Positions 15,776-23,364 of a stretch of DNA of 29,744 nt are shown here, piece by piece. The stretch is from Burkholderiales bacterium UBA4615 (GTDB taxonomy: Bacteria > Pseudomonadota > Gammaproteobacteria > Burkholderiales > Burkholderiaceae_E). The DNA is taken from contig DGIT01000031.1 of assembly GCA_002386465.1 (NCBI GenBank), forward strand, positions 7,453-37,196, in the 5' to 3' direction. How positions within the stretch are numbered: position 1 is the stretch's first letter; the number at the start of each line of letters is the position of its first letter. The notes beneath the pieces were generated by a model that saw nothing but the letters and a program-made list of their open reading frames with translations, was not told the DNA's origin and searched no databases. A program made the translations under genes and the position numbers.

Positions 15776-16545
15776 ATATTACTGGGCTGCAGATCGTTGT
15801 GTCCCGATCGATCGGTGCCCCGCACCAGATGCAAGGCCCGGCGCGACAAGTCCAGCACGCCCATCTCGCGTACCTGCTGGCGCGCCAATTCACGATCGAA
15901 CACTGACGTGGCCGGCATGTACCTGAACACCATGCCTGCCCTCCGCTTGCCGGAGTGATTAGGGTTGGCACCGTGGATCAGGTAGACGTCGTGGATCGAA
16001 AACCGTCCCGGGGCCAGTTCGATATCACGCGGCTCACTGGTCTGCAGATGTTCGGACCGAATCACCTGATTGAGCACAATCGCATCGCTGTGGTCGGTAT
16101 CGTGCTCGAACGACTTGCGCGGTGCATGCGAACCCGGAATCACCCGCAGGCAGCTGTTTTCGCGGTTCACATCGTCGATGGCAATCCAGACGGTGACTGT
16201 GGCCAGGGGCCTGATCGGCCAGTAATGGCCGTCCTGATGCCAAGGTGTGGCCTTGCCACCACGGCCGGACTTACAGAACAACGCCGAACCCCACACGATG
16301 ATGTCAGGGCCAATCAACTGCGCCACCGCATCCAGGATTTCAGGGCGTGTGGCGTACTCAAGCCAGCTCGCATCACGCTCGATGATGTCCGGCACAAAGT
16401 CGGCATCCGTGATGCGCTGCTCATCGAGAAAGCGATCGAGCTTGGCGCGCAGTGCGCTCACCGTGTCGCTGTCCAGCCCCCACGGTGCAATGACAATGCC
16501 GTCGCGGTGGTACTGACTGATCTGCGCATCACTGAGGGCAGGCAT
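15772..16545 (-). CDS. Phytanoyl-CoA dioxygenase (PhyH) family protein
   Basis: A 257-residue Fe(II)/2-oxoglutarate-dependent oxygenase of the PhyH family, which hydroxylates unactivated carbons; bacterial members act on very diverse small molecules. The metal ligands are H103 and D105 in PWHQDGHYW and H191 in YLIHGANPNHSG, and R202 in KRRAGMVFRY is placed to bind 2-oxoglutarate. VTVWIAIDDVNRENSCLRVIPGSH is the typical core strand. I chose ATG 16545 because AAAGGA precedes it at reasonable spacing and the fold begins there; the frame is open to 16812 inside the globin gene, but that part overlaps real coding sequence. The globin gene lies 103 bp upstream on the same strand. The real substrate is unknown; phytanoyl-CoA is only the family name. 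Confidence 0.9.
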   Translation of the reverse strand: MPALSDAQISQYHRDGIVIAPWGLDSDTVSALRAKLDRFLDEQRITDADFVPDIIERDASWLEYATRPEILDAVAQLIGPDIIVWGSALFCKSGRGGKATPWHQDGHYWPIRPLATVTVWIAIDDVNRENSCLRVIPGSHAPRKSFEHDTDHSDAIVLNQVIRSEHLQTSEPRDIELAPGRFSIHDVYLIHGANPNHSGKRRAGMVFRYMPATSVFDRELARQQVREMGVLDLSRRALHLVRGTDRSGHNDLQPSNI

Positions 16546-16570
16546 GGCAACGGGTCCTTTGTGCGTAAGG

Positions 16571-16607
16571 TCATTCGCGTGTGAACTGCGAGCAACAATG
16601 CGAATGA
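16571..16607. repeat. 8-bp inverted repeat between globin and dioxygenase genes
   Basis: TCATTCGC (16571-16578) and GCGAATGA (16600-16607) are perfect reverse complements separated by 21 bases, 25 bp upstream of the dioxygenase start. They could form a hairpin in the leader or a two-half-site operator. A T7 run (minus strand, 16640-16634) lies about 8 bases after the globin stop without a strong stem before it. Confidence 0.5.
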
Positions 16608-16648
16608 GGCATGCGATTTGGAACTGAGCACGGAAAAAAATGTGCGTA

Positions 16649-17107
16649 CTAGGCGCTGGTGCCGTTGAAGGCCGCCTCGGCACGATGCACGATCGACGCG
16701 ATCTCATCACGCACCGAGCGCCAGGCCTCCTCCTCTTCAGAACCCCAGTCGGCGCCAAGCAGATTTCGAAATGCGTCGACCATCGCCGTGAAGAACACAT
16801 CGTAGGCGCCATCAGGCACCCCGATCTGTCGATGGTTTACATACTCGGCATGCAGCATGCCGCGCGCAAAATGACCGTCTTGCACCAGATCCAGCACGGT
16901 TTCGAAAGCCCGTTGCAGCATCTCGGCACGCACCTGACCCTGGTGATCCCGAATGAAGAGCGCCTCGGATTCAGGCAGCAGCTCGAACAGTCGCGCATAC
17001 ACCTGCTGGCCTGGGTCGCCCACGCGGTCGGCAACGGCCTGCAGACTGCGCTCGATGATTTCGGCACGAGCAACGCGGGCATCCGGACTCAGGAGATCGG
17101 GCGGCAT
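16649..17107 (-). CDS. Single-domain globin-like protein
   Basis: A 152-residue all-helical protein that reads as a bacterial single-domain globin. The landmarks are LFELLPESEALF with F51 at the CD1 place, then NHRQIGVPDGAYDVFFTAMVD with H92 matching the proximal His in the family's HxxYGV segment, and LLGADWGSEEEEAWRSV as the final helix pattern (LG..W..E...AW). Globins of this class bind haem and handle O2 or NO, or act as sensors. The distal residue cannot be assigned with confidence. ATG 17107 gives a normal globin length; a TTG ten codons earlier is the alternative. A TACACT hexamer ends 6 bases before ATG. It is divergent from the SDR gene (68 bp apart) and upstream of the dioxygenase gene. 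Confidence 0.75.
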   Translation of the reverse strand: MPPDLLSPDARVARAEIIERSLQAVADRVGDPGQQVYARLFELLPESEALFIRDHQGQVRAEMLQRAFETVLDLVQDGHFARGMLHAEYVNHRQIGVPDGAYDVFFTAMVDAFRNLLGADWGSEEEEAWRSVRDEIASIVHRAEAAFNGTSA

Positions 17108-17175
17108 CACAGCAGTGTAGCCTGCGCCAAGCGACAATGACGCCCAGCGTATCGCACACTTTCAATGGAGCTTGC

Positions 17176-17997
17176 ATGACTCACCCTGCCCCCGCATCGT
17201 CCGTATCGACGGTGGAGCAAGGCCGACTGACCGGCACCGTGGCCCTGATTACAGGCGCAAGCCGCGGCATCGGCGAGGCCATTGCAAAGGCCTATGCGGC
17301 CGAAGGTGCCACGCTTGCCTTAGCCGCCACTGACCGCAGCAAGCTGGAATCGGTCCGGCAGGCCTTGGGTCTGCCCGCCGAACGCGTACTAGTCCTGCCG
17401 CTGGATGTGACCGATCGTGCCGCCTGTAGTGAAGCAGTCGATGCCGTGCATACCCGCTTCGGGCGACTGGACACGCTGGTCAACAATGCCGGCATTTATC
17501 AGTCGAAGACGTTTCTGGACTACGCCCCTGAAGACTTTCAGAAGCTGCTCGATGTGAACCTCTTCGGGGTCATTCACCTCATGCAACTCGTGTTGCCCCG
17601 CATGCAGGCACAAGGCTACGGGCGCATCGTCAACATCGCGTCTACGGCTGGTAAATGGGGCTCTCGCAATCAATCGGCCTACAACGTCAGCAAGCACGCC
17701 GTCGTGGGCCTCACCCGTTGCGTCGCCCTTGAAGCGGCGGCGACCGGGGTCACGGTCAATGCAATCTGCCCGGGCTTCGTGCAGACCGACATGGTCGAAA
17801 CCCTTAAGCGCGGCTACGCAGCCATTGGTGGCGCCGACGGCGACAAGGTCGTTCAGGCTGCCCTTGCGCGCATCCCGATCGGACGCGTGCTCGATCCTTC
17901 TGAAATTGCATCCCTGGCCATCTACCTCGGATCGAAAGAATCCGCCGGCATGACGGGTCAATCCATTCTGGTCGATGGTGGCATGCTCATGTGCTGA
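17176..17997 (+). CDS. Short-chain dehydrogenase/reductase (3-hydroxyacyl type)
   Basis: A 273-residue classical SDR that oxidises or reduces a hydroxy/keto group with NAD(P). The cofactor motif TGASRGIG is at 26-33, NNAG at 103-106, and the catalytic set S156, Y169, K173 is in STAGKWGSRNQSAYNVSKHA. VNAICPGFVQTDM and the end GQSILVDGGMLM are typical of the FabG / 3-hydroxybutyrate dehydrogenase-like group. ATG 17176 has GGAG five bases upstream; the frame extends to 17137 without a ribosome site. It is transcribed away from the globin gene. The substrate is probably a hydroxyacyl-CoA or similar acid, but that is inferred from family and surroundings. Confidence 0.9.
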   Translation: MTHPAPASSVSTVEQGRLTGTVALITGASRGIGEAIAKAYAAEGATLALAATDRSKLESVRQALGLPAERVLVLPLDVTDRAACSEAVDAVHTRFGRLDTLVNNAGIYQSKTFLDYAPEDFQKLLDVNLFGVIHLMQLVLPRMQAQGYGRIVNIASTAGKWGSRNQSAYNVSKHAVVGLTRCVALEAAATGVTVNAICPGFVQTDMVETLKRGYAAIGGADGDKVVQAALARIPIGRVLDPSEIASLAIYLGSKESAGMTGQSILVDGGMLMC

Positions 17998-18069
17998 GCC
18001 TAAGCGTCTTGATCACGTTTGCTGCCCGGCCTTGAACCTCTTCCTGACCCGTCGCTGCACGGGCCTGCC

Positions 18070-18822
18070 ATGCGCCCTCTTTCAAACCGCACATTATTCG
18101 CAGCCCGCGCATACGCACTGCTCGCAGTGGTCCTGACGTGTCTGCTGAGCTGCGCACCTGGCCCCTCTCAGGCCGCGCGCCCAATGATCACGGACGACGC
18201 CCGTATCGTGGACCCAAAGAGTTGCCAGCTCGAATCCTGGGTCCAGTCATATCGGGCGCATCGCACTGATCTGTGGGCCCTTCCCGGCTGCAACCCCTTC
18301 GGATGGTTCGAGCTGACCCTGGGTGGCGCTTATGAATGGGGCACCGGAGAAGCCAGCGAGAAACGCATGCTCGCGCAGTTTAAGACCCTGTTTCGTACCC
18401 TTGAACCCGGCGGATGGGCTTGGGGTATGTCGATCGGAACGCTCGACACCTGGTATGCCCCCAAGCGCGCGAGTCTGTTCGAGCCGTACGTGAATATTCC
18501 GATCTCGGTGTCTTTGGCCGACGACCGAGTGGTCGTGCATCTGAATGTCGGCGCTGTACACACGCGTGGCCAAAGCAGCGCTTGGGATGCCACCTGGGGG
18601 ATCGGCACGGAGGTCGTTCTGAATGAGCGGACCTACCTGATCGCCGAAACCTTCGGTCGACAAGGCGAAGGCAGCGCAGGTCAGTTCGGGATTCGCTACT
18701 GGGTTGTGCCCGATCGCGTACAGATCGACACCACGCTGGGCTCGCGCTTCGAGTCGCCGGTGTCGGCCTACCGCTGGATTTCGGTTGGGCTGCGCCTGCT
18801 CTCGCCGCCCTTCCTTCCGTAA
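18070..18822 (+). CDS. Predicted exported envelope protein, β-strand-rich
   Basis: A 250-residue protein with a clear export signal: MRPLSNR, a hydrophobic stretch LLAVVLTCLLS, then a candidate lipobox (LLSC) and a candidate signal-peptidase I site after PSQA. Which of the two is used is unclear. The mature part begins RPMITDDARIVDPKSCQLE and then consists of alternating amphipathic strands with many aromatic residues (WFELTLGGAYEWG, GWAWGMSIGTLD, FGIRYWVV, WISVGLRLL). This suggests a small outer-membrane β-barrel or barrel-like protein; it ends in Pro rather than the usual aromatic residue. I know similar unannotated proteins in Burkholderiales but no function. ATG 18070 places the signal at the start; it follows the SDR after 72 bp. 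Confidence 0.7.
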   Translation: MRPLSNRTLFAARAYALLAVVLTCLLSCAPGPSQAARPMITDDARIVDPKSCQLESWVQSYRAHRTDLWALPGCNPFGWFELTLGGAYEWGTGEASEKRMLAQFKTLFRTLEPGGWAWGMSIGTLDTWYAPKRASLFEPYVNIPISVSLADDRVVVHLNVGAVHTRGQSSAWDATWGIGTEVVLNERTYLIAETFGRQGEGSAGQFGIRYWVVPDRVQIDTTLGSRFESPVSAYRWISVGLRLLSPPFLP

Positions 18823-18827
18823 ATCAG

Positions 18828-18868
18828 CCGGCCCGCGGGTCGAGCCGGATCACTCAGCTTCGGGCTGA
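18828..18868. terminator. Two hairpins between convergent genes, possible bidirectional terminator
   Basis: CCGGC/GCCGG (18828-18832 / 18844-18848) and TCAGC-TTCGG-GCTGA (18854-18868, a UUCG-type loop) fill the 58-bp gap between the envelope-protein stop and the convergent MBL-hydrolase stop. No T-run follows either stem, so intrinsic termination is only suggested. Confidence 0.35.
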
Positions 18869-18880
18869 ATGCCTGCCAGA

Positions 18881-19951
18881 TCAGGCCACGCGCTGGTACC
18901 AGTCCACGCCCTGCGCATCTGGCGTGCAGGTGATTTCTCCGCGCGCAAGCAGATAATTCAGGTGCGCCAGTGCCTCGCCGGTCGCCAGACTCAGCAGTTG
19001 ATGACCATTGATTGGTCGGGCGAACAAGGCACCGAACACGTCGATCACACGGCGCGGCTCGGACAGGCGCTCGCGCAGCCGCTCCAGCCCACGCTGATGT
19101 CCGGCTGCCAGACGCGACAGTCGCGCATGCAACCCGCGAAACGGCTCGTTGTGCGCCGGCAGCACCAGTACATCGTCGGGCACCTGTGCGCGAATCTTTT
19201 CAATCGATGACAACCAGTCGCCCAGTGGATCGGCGTCCGGTTCAGTGGGATGCACTGACACGTTCGACGAAATTTTCGGCAGCACCTGGTCGCCCGAGAT
19301 CAGCAAGGACAGCGTCGGGCAATAGAGGCATGCATGCTCAGGCGAATGGCCAGTGCCTACGATCACCTGCCATTCATGCTCCCCAATGCGCAGCCGCTCG
19401 CCGTCGCGCAGCCGCCGGTAATCATCGGGCAAGGCATGGACCGCCTTGCCGAACCCGCCAAAGCGCGTGCGGTACTGTTCGATCGACTCTTCACCCCAGC
19501 CGGTTCTGCGATAAAACCGTTCGCCGGCAAGCGGCGCGGGGCGCCCGGTATCGGCCACCAAGACCCGACAGGTCAGGTACTCCAGACGCGTCATCCAGAG
19601 CATCACCCCATAGCGACGCGCGAGCCAACCGGCCATGCCCACATGGTCCGGATGCATGTGGGTCGCGAGGATCCGGTGGGGGACGCCCGGATTCAGATCC
19701 TCTGAAAGCAGACGCTGCCACGCTGCGGTGGTGTCCGGGTTTTGCAGGCCGGTGTCGACCAGGGTCCAACCGTCGCCATCTCGCAGTGCCCAAAGGTTGA
19801 TGTGCTTCAGCGACCCCGGCATTGGCATGCGAATCCAGAGCACGCCAGGTGCCACTTCCATCGAGCGGCCATCGCCCGGTGTTTCGAATGGGTAGACCAG
19901 TCCGCGTGACGCGGACGCCGGGGGGGGTGGCAGGGCAGATGTATCACTCAT
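18881..19951 (-). CDS. MBL-fold metallohydrolase
   Basis: A 356-residue metallo-β-lactamase-fold hydrolase, probably dizinc. The metal ligands are THMHPDHVG (H98, H100, D102, H103), a later His in VGTGHSPEHACLY, Asp in LLISGDQVLPK and His in VLPAHNEPF. The region 190-220 has the glyoxalase-II/LACTB2-like insertion, and the C-terminal 80 residues are helical (LERLRERLSEPRRVIDVFG), a form seen in many thioesterase- or lactonase-like members. The first 30 residues are Pro/Ala-rich and probably disordered. It is convergent with the envelope-protein gene. The substrate is unknown; given the acyl-CoA gene content, hydrolysis of a thioester or lactone is plausible but not shown. Confidence 0.9.
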   Translation of the reverse strand: MSDTSALPPPPASASRGLVYPFETPGDGRSMEVAPGVLWIRMPMPGSLKHINLWALRDGDGWTLVDTGLQNPDTTAAWQRLLSEDLNPGVPHRILATHMHPDHVGMAGWLARRYGVMLWMTRLEYLTCRVLVADTGRPAPLAGERFYRRTGWGEESIEQYRTRFGGFGKAVHALPDDYRRLRDGERLRIGEHEWQVIVGTGHSPEHACLYCPTLSLLISGDQVLPKISSNVSVHPTEPDADPLGDWLSSIEKIRAQVPDDVLVLPAHNEPFRGLHARLSRLAAGHQRGLERLRERLSEPRRVIDVFGALFARPINGHQLLSLATGEALAHLNYLLARGEITCTPDAQGVDWYQRVA

Positions 19952-19963
19952 CCTGCGAGCTTA

Positions 19964-20070
19964 CCGGTATTGGCGCATGCCAGGTTTTTGCGACCACTGT
20001 GCTGCAGATGTGCCGGCGCTGTGACAAACCTGTAGCAGCTTGGGGTTTCAACCCCCACCGCGCCAATCGG
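19964..20070. other. Intergenic element with nested inverted repeats (possible structured RNA or REP-like element)
   Basis: The 274-bp gap between the MBL gene (leftward) and the small hypothetical gene (rightward) holds nested complementarity. ATTGGCGC (19969-19976) pairs with GCGCCAAT (20060-20067), extended by CCG/CGG across a 2-base bulge. Inside, CAGGTTT (19981-19987) pairs with AAACCTG (20026-20032), and as an exclusive alternative TGCTGCAG (20000-20007) pairs with CTGTAGCA (20030-20037) with one G-U. A GGGG/CCCC hairpin (20042-20045 / 20052-20055) follows a GTAG, recalling REP-element heads. I match no known riboswitch. Chance pairing is quite possible at this length, and no second copy is in the window. 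Further right, GAAAAA-CGTC-TTTTTC (20120-20135) is another small inverted repeat. Confidence 0.3.
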
Positions 20071-20225
20071 CGGGTCAGGCGAGCGCACAGGCGTGAGGTA
20101 GGATGCGCGCGATTCGATCGAAAAACGTCTTTTTCCCAACGCATGGGCCTGATTGACAGGCGGCAGCGACTCTGGACCTGCGGTCGAATCTTCATTCACA
20201 AGCACAGTCTGAAGAGGAGATTTCA

Positions 20226-20717
20226 ATGACGACCAAAGCCGATTTCACGAGCGCCCAGTGGGACGCCCTGCGCAACGCGCCCCACATCGCCGCCCTGGCC
20301 GTAGCAGCCGCCGGCGCCAGCGGTCTGGGCACATTCAAGGAATCGTTCGCAGCAATGGAGGGCGTCATGGGCGCTCAGAAATCCGATAACGCCTTGCTGC
20401 GCGAACTCTCCACACGCGAAGAAGCTGTTGCCGGGCAGCAATTTCTGCGCGGGCAGGTGAGCCTGGGCATGAATCCGCAGGGCCTGATCGACAAACTCCA
20501 AGCCCTGGCCACCGAGCAACTTGGCCTGGCGATGAGCGCTCTGCAGGCCAAGTCGCCCGCCGACGCTCAGGCCTACGCCGCCTGGGTGGCGGGTATTGCG
20601 AAAAAAGTCTCTGAGGCTGCAACCGAAGGCGGATTCCTTGGGTTTGGCGGTGAGCGGGTGAGCGCGGCTGAAACTGCAATGATCGACAAGCTCACAGCGG
20701 CCATGAAGACCGCCTGA
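20226..20717 (+). CDS. Hypothetical protein, small soluble helical family
   Basis: A 163-residue soluble protein without signal or membrane segments. It is Ala-rich and predicted mostly helical. The start MTTKADFTSAQWDALRNAPHIAALAV followed by ASGLGTFKESFAAMEG recalls an unnamed bacterial family with an 'ADF..eeW..L...P..v..aV..a.psG' pattern; its function is not known to me. A loop GGFLGFGGERVSAAE near the C-terminus precedes a final helix. A very good ribosome site, GAGGAG (20214-20219), six bases before ATG 20226 suggests strong translation, consistent with an abundant or stress-induced protein. It stands alone between the MBL gene and the secreted protein. Confidence 0.75.
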   Translation: MTTKADFTSAQWDALRNAPHIAALAVAAAGASGLGTFKESFAAMEGVMGAQKSDNALLRELSTREEAVAGQQFLRGQVSLGMNPQGLIDKLQALATEQLGLAMSALQAKSPADAQAYAAWVAGIAKKVSEAATEGGFLGFGGERVSAAETAMIDKLTAAMKTA

Positions 20718-20869
20718 GCCCCACCCATCACGCGGATTACGGCACTCCTGCACACCCCTGCGGCGGCATCACACGGGGCGGCAGGGTGCACAATGGCAGT
20801 CTTTGGCCTACTGCCGAGCGCACCCACCCCCCGATGATCCGCCCGTCCAGCCCTGTACGCACTGACTCC

Positions 20870-22288
20870 ATGCAACGCATTGCTCGCCGGCTCTTGAGCG
20901 TCGGTGTGACGGCCGCGGTGCTGGGAGCTCCCCTGGCACTGCGCGCTGCAGAGTCCTACACCGCTGCTGTGCCCATGCTGATGGCGCAAGCAACGCAAAG
21001 CCCCGTGACCCCCGGCACCCCCGCTGCCAGGCCCACGGTGCCAACGACACCCACCCCCACTGCACCCCCTGCCCCAGCCACGCTTTCGGCTCCAAGCGCA
21101 GCTCCAATGGCGCAGCCCGCAGTTGCCGGCCCGATCTCGCCCAACACCATCGCACAGGTGCTCGCAGGCGTCACACCCGCAGCGGGTCATCCGGTGGTCG
21201 ACCGGCTGGTGGCCACGCCGGAATGGAAGGAGCACCGTGAGTGGGCTCAGTCGCGCTGGCTTGAGGTGAACCGGCGCCTGGATGCCATGCGCACCTGGCG
21301 CGATGTGGAATTGCGCATTCCCGATGGCGCTCAGCGCACCCTGCTCTATCCGTTCTCCGGGCCGGATTTTCTGAATGCCGATGCGCTCTTCCCGACCCAC
21401 CCCAAGCTGGTCTTTTTCAGCCTTGAGCGCGCCGGGACGCTGCCGGACATTGCCAGGCTCGACAACGCCCAGTTCGCACGCATGCTGGGCGACGTGCGTC
21501 ACGCGCTGTCGGATATCTTCGAGCGCAACTACTTCATCACGTCGTACATGACCACGCAGCTCACCAAGCCCCAGATCCGGGGCACGGTGCCGATCATTGC
21601 ACTGATGATGGCGCTCACGGGTCAGCGTATTGTGTCTATCGAGCCGATCGATCCCTTCCCTGCCCTGACAGCGCAGTACAACGCACCGCCACCGCCGCGC
21701 ACCGATGCAAAAGCCCGTGAAGCCACGGCGGCAGGCGATGCATCCGGCACGACGGATGCGCCCGCGGCAACCCCTGCCGTCAAGGCGGAAGCCCCAGCCA
21801 GGGCAGTCGGGCGCCCGCGAATGCCGCTCAGTGCAGCGCGTATCGTTTTTTCCAAGCCGGGCGGCCCCAATCGCACGCTCGACTACTATGGGCTGGATGC
21901 CACCGACAAGGAACTGCGCTGGTATCCGCAGTTCCTCGAGATGGCTCTGGGCGGCGGCCAGCCTTCCACCGCACTCATCAAATCGGCCTCGTATTTGCTG
22001 CATGACCACCAGTTCGCTGGCACGCGCTCAGCCATTCTGAAGGCGGCGGACATCATCGTGCAGGACGACACCGGCGTGCCACTGCGATTGTTGAAGTCAG
22101 CGGGCTATACCGTGGATCTGTACGGCATGTACATGATTCCAATCAAGCCGATGACCTATGCCACCCAGCCCGACCTTGAGGTGGCCTATCGCGACGCTGG
22201 CAGCAAGGTCAAGCCGATCGACTTTCCGTTCGGCTACCACGGCAAGAGCGGAAAATCAGGTCTGATTCTGGCCCGACGCAAATCCTGA
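20870..22288 (+). CDS. Unrecognised secreted protein with low-complexity linkers
   Basis: A 472-residue exported protein that I cannot assign. ATG 20870 begins a clean signal peptide (MQRIARRLLSVG, hydrophobic core, cleavage near LRAAES). The frame is open to GTG 20786, and ATG 20834 is another candidate start. After the signal there is a Pro/Thr/Ala linker (TPGTPAARPTVPTTPTPTAP region, residues about 40-85). A first globular part follows, with WLEVNRRLDAMRTWRD, LLYPFSGPDFLNADALFP and an aromatic LVFFSLERAG strand. A second Ala-rich linker (about 275-310) leads to the final part with LDYYGLDATDKELRWYPQF, ALIKSASYLLHD, DDTGVPLRLL and a basic end. There is no lipobox, no membrane anchor and no catalytic motif that I can name. 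It precedes the Tat-exported hydrolase by 40 bp on the same strand. Confidence 0.75.
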   Translation: MQRIARRLLSVGVTAAVLGAPLALRAAESYTAAVPMLMAQATQSPVTPGTPAARPTVPTTPTPTAPPAPATLSAPSAAPMAQPAVAGPISPNTIAQVLAGVTPAAGHPVVDRLVATPEWKEHREWAQSRWLEVNRRLDAMRTWRDVELRIPDGAQRTLLYPFSGPDFLNADALFPTHPKLVFFSLERAGTLPDIARLDNAQFARMLGDVRHALSDIFERNYFITSYMTTQLTKPQIRGTVPIIALMMALTGQRIVSIEPIDPFPALTAQYNAPPPPRTDAKAREATAAGDASGTTDAPAATPAVKAEAPARAVGRPRMPLSAARIVFSKPGGPNRTLDYYGLDATDKELRWYPQFLEMALGGGQPSTALIKSASYLLHDHQFAGTRSAILKAADIIVQDDTGVPLRLLKSAGYTVDLYGMYMIPIKPMTYATQPDLEVAYRDAGSKVKPIDFPFGYHGKSGKSGLILARRKS

Positions 22289-22328
22289 GCGCCCGCATGC
22301 GCCTGCCCCTCATACCGATGCCGGATGC

Positions 22329-23330
22329 ATGGATTGTCCGGTGACGCTGGGGGATGAGCATCCAGCCCGGTCGACCCGGGCCCCGCGACGGGTCTTTCTG
22401 CTGGGGGCAGCGGGTGCCGGGGCGCTCATGACAACGCCCGCCTCGGGTCGCCCGCCCTCGGTTTCCGGTGATACGCGAAAAGCGAACCCCCAACCCGTGA
22501 AGTCGCCGGCCGCCCCCACCCGCCGAAGCTTTCGGACGACCGATGGTGTCAGGCTCTCGTGGCTTGCAGGCGGTGTCAGCTCCAAGCTCGACCCGCTGCT
22601 GTTTCTGCCAGGCTGGTGCATGCCTGCGGACATCTTCATGCCGCAGCTCAAAGCCTTCTCTCCAAGTCGTACCGTCTGGGCGCTCGATCCGCGCGGACAG
22701 GGCGAGTCCGAGATCGCCGAGCAGGGTTACGATGCCGATCGCCGCGCTCGCGATCTCTTCGAGTTTCTGGGTCAGCTGCGCCGGGCGCCGATCGTGGTGG
22801 CCTGGTCGCTCGCGGGTATCGAGATGCTGCATGGCCTGAAGCGATTTGGCGACACGCGGCTCAAGGCGCTGGTGCTGGTCGACAGTTCCTTGGGCGAAGG
22901 CCCTGCGGGCAACGGAGAAGGTGTCGCAGCGTTTCGTGCCGCACTGAGCAACGATCGCACTGCAACGCTTGAAGGCTTTGCGCAGGCGATCTTTCGCGCG
23001 CCCCAGCCACCTGAGCAGATCGCGCACCTGGTGGACGCGATGGCACGCGTGCCCCTTGAAGCCAGCCAGTCGATGCTGGATTACCGTCTGCCGCGCGAAC
23101 AGCTGCGTCAGACCGCGCGGCGCTTCGGCAAACCGCTAATGGTGACCTGCATTCCCCAATATCGCGAACAAGCGAGGCTGCACAGCGAGGCCCGACCGCA
23201 GACGCGCGTGGAGCTGTTCGAAGAGGCCGGTCATGCCTTGTTTGCCGACGAACCCGAGCGCTTCAACCGGGTGCTCGACAGCTTCTCGCGTTCGCTTTCG
23301 ACGCCCTCAACAGGCCATCGAAAACGCTAA
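22329..23330 (+). CDS. α/β-hydrolase with Tat-type export signal
   Basis: A 333-residue α/β-hydrolase. The N-terminus has RAPRRVFLLGAAGAGAL (twin Arg 20-21), a good Tat signal, so it is probably exported folded to the periplasm. The fold is recognised by FLPGWCMPADIF (oxyanion region), ALDPRGQGES, the nucleophile elbow VVAWSLAGIE with S160 (an A-x-S-x-A variant of G-x-S-x-G) and the His in EEAGHALFADEPERFN (H302). The usual acidic residue after strand six is not obvious in MVTCIPQYREQ, so the third catalytic member is unassigned. It could be an esterase, lactonase or haloperoxidase-like enzyme. It follows the secreted protein after 40 bp and ends just before the 13-bp repeat array. Confidence 0.85.
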   Translation: MDCPVTLGDEHPARSTRAPRRVFLLGAAGAGALMTTPASGRPPSVSGDTRKANPQPVKSPAAPTRRSFRTTDGVRLSWLAGGVSSKLDPLLFLPGWCMPADIFMPQLKAFSPSRTVWALDPRGQGESEIAEQGYDADRRARDLFEFLGQLRRAPIVVAWSLAGIEMLHGLKRFGDTRLKALVLVDSSLGEGPAGNGEGVAAFRAALSNDRTATLEGFAQAIFRAPQPPEQIAHLVDAMARVPLEASQSMLDYRLPREQLRQTARRFGKPLMVTCIPQYREQARLHSEARPQTRVELFEEAGHALFADEPERFNRVLDSFSRSLSTPSTGHRKR

Positions 23331-23364
23331 GGTTTCCGACCGAGTTTTCTGACCGGGTTTTCCG

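Noticed and set aside
16546..16812. Extended start for the dioxygenase inside the globin gene
   Set aside because: The added residues have no similarity to the PhyH fold, and ATG 16545 has a ribosome site.
20153..20158. TTGACA as the -35 box of the small hypothetical gene at 20226
   Set aside because: No acceptable -10 hexamer lies 15-19 bp downstream.
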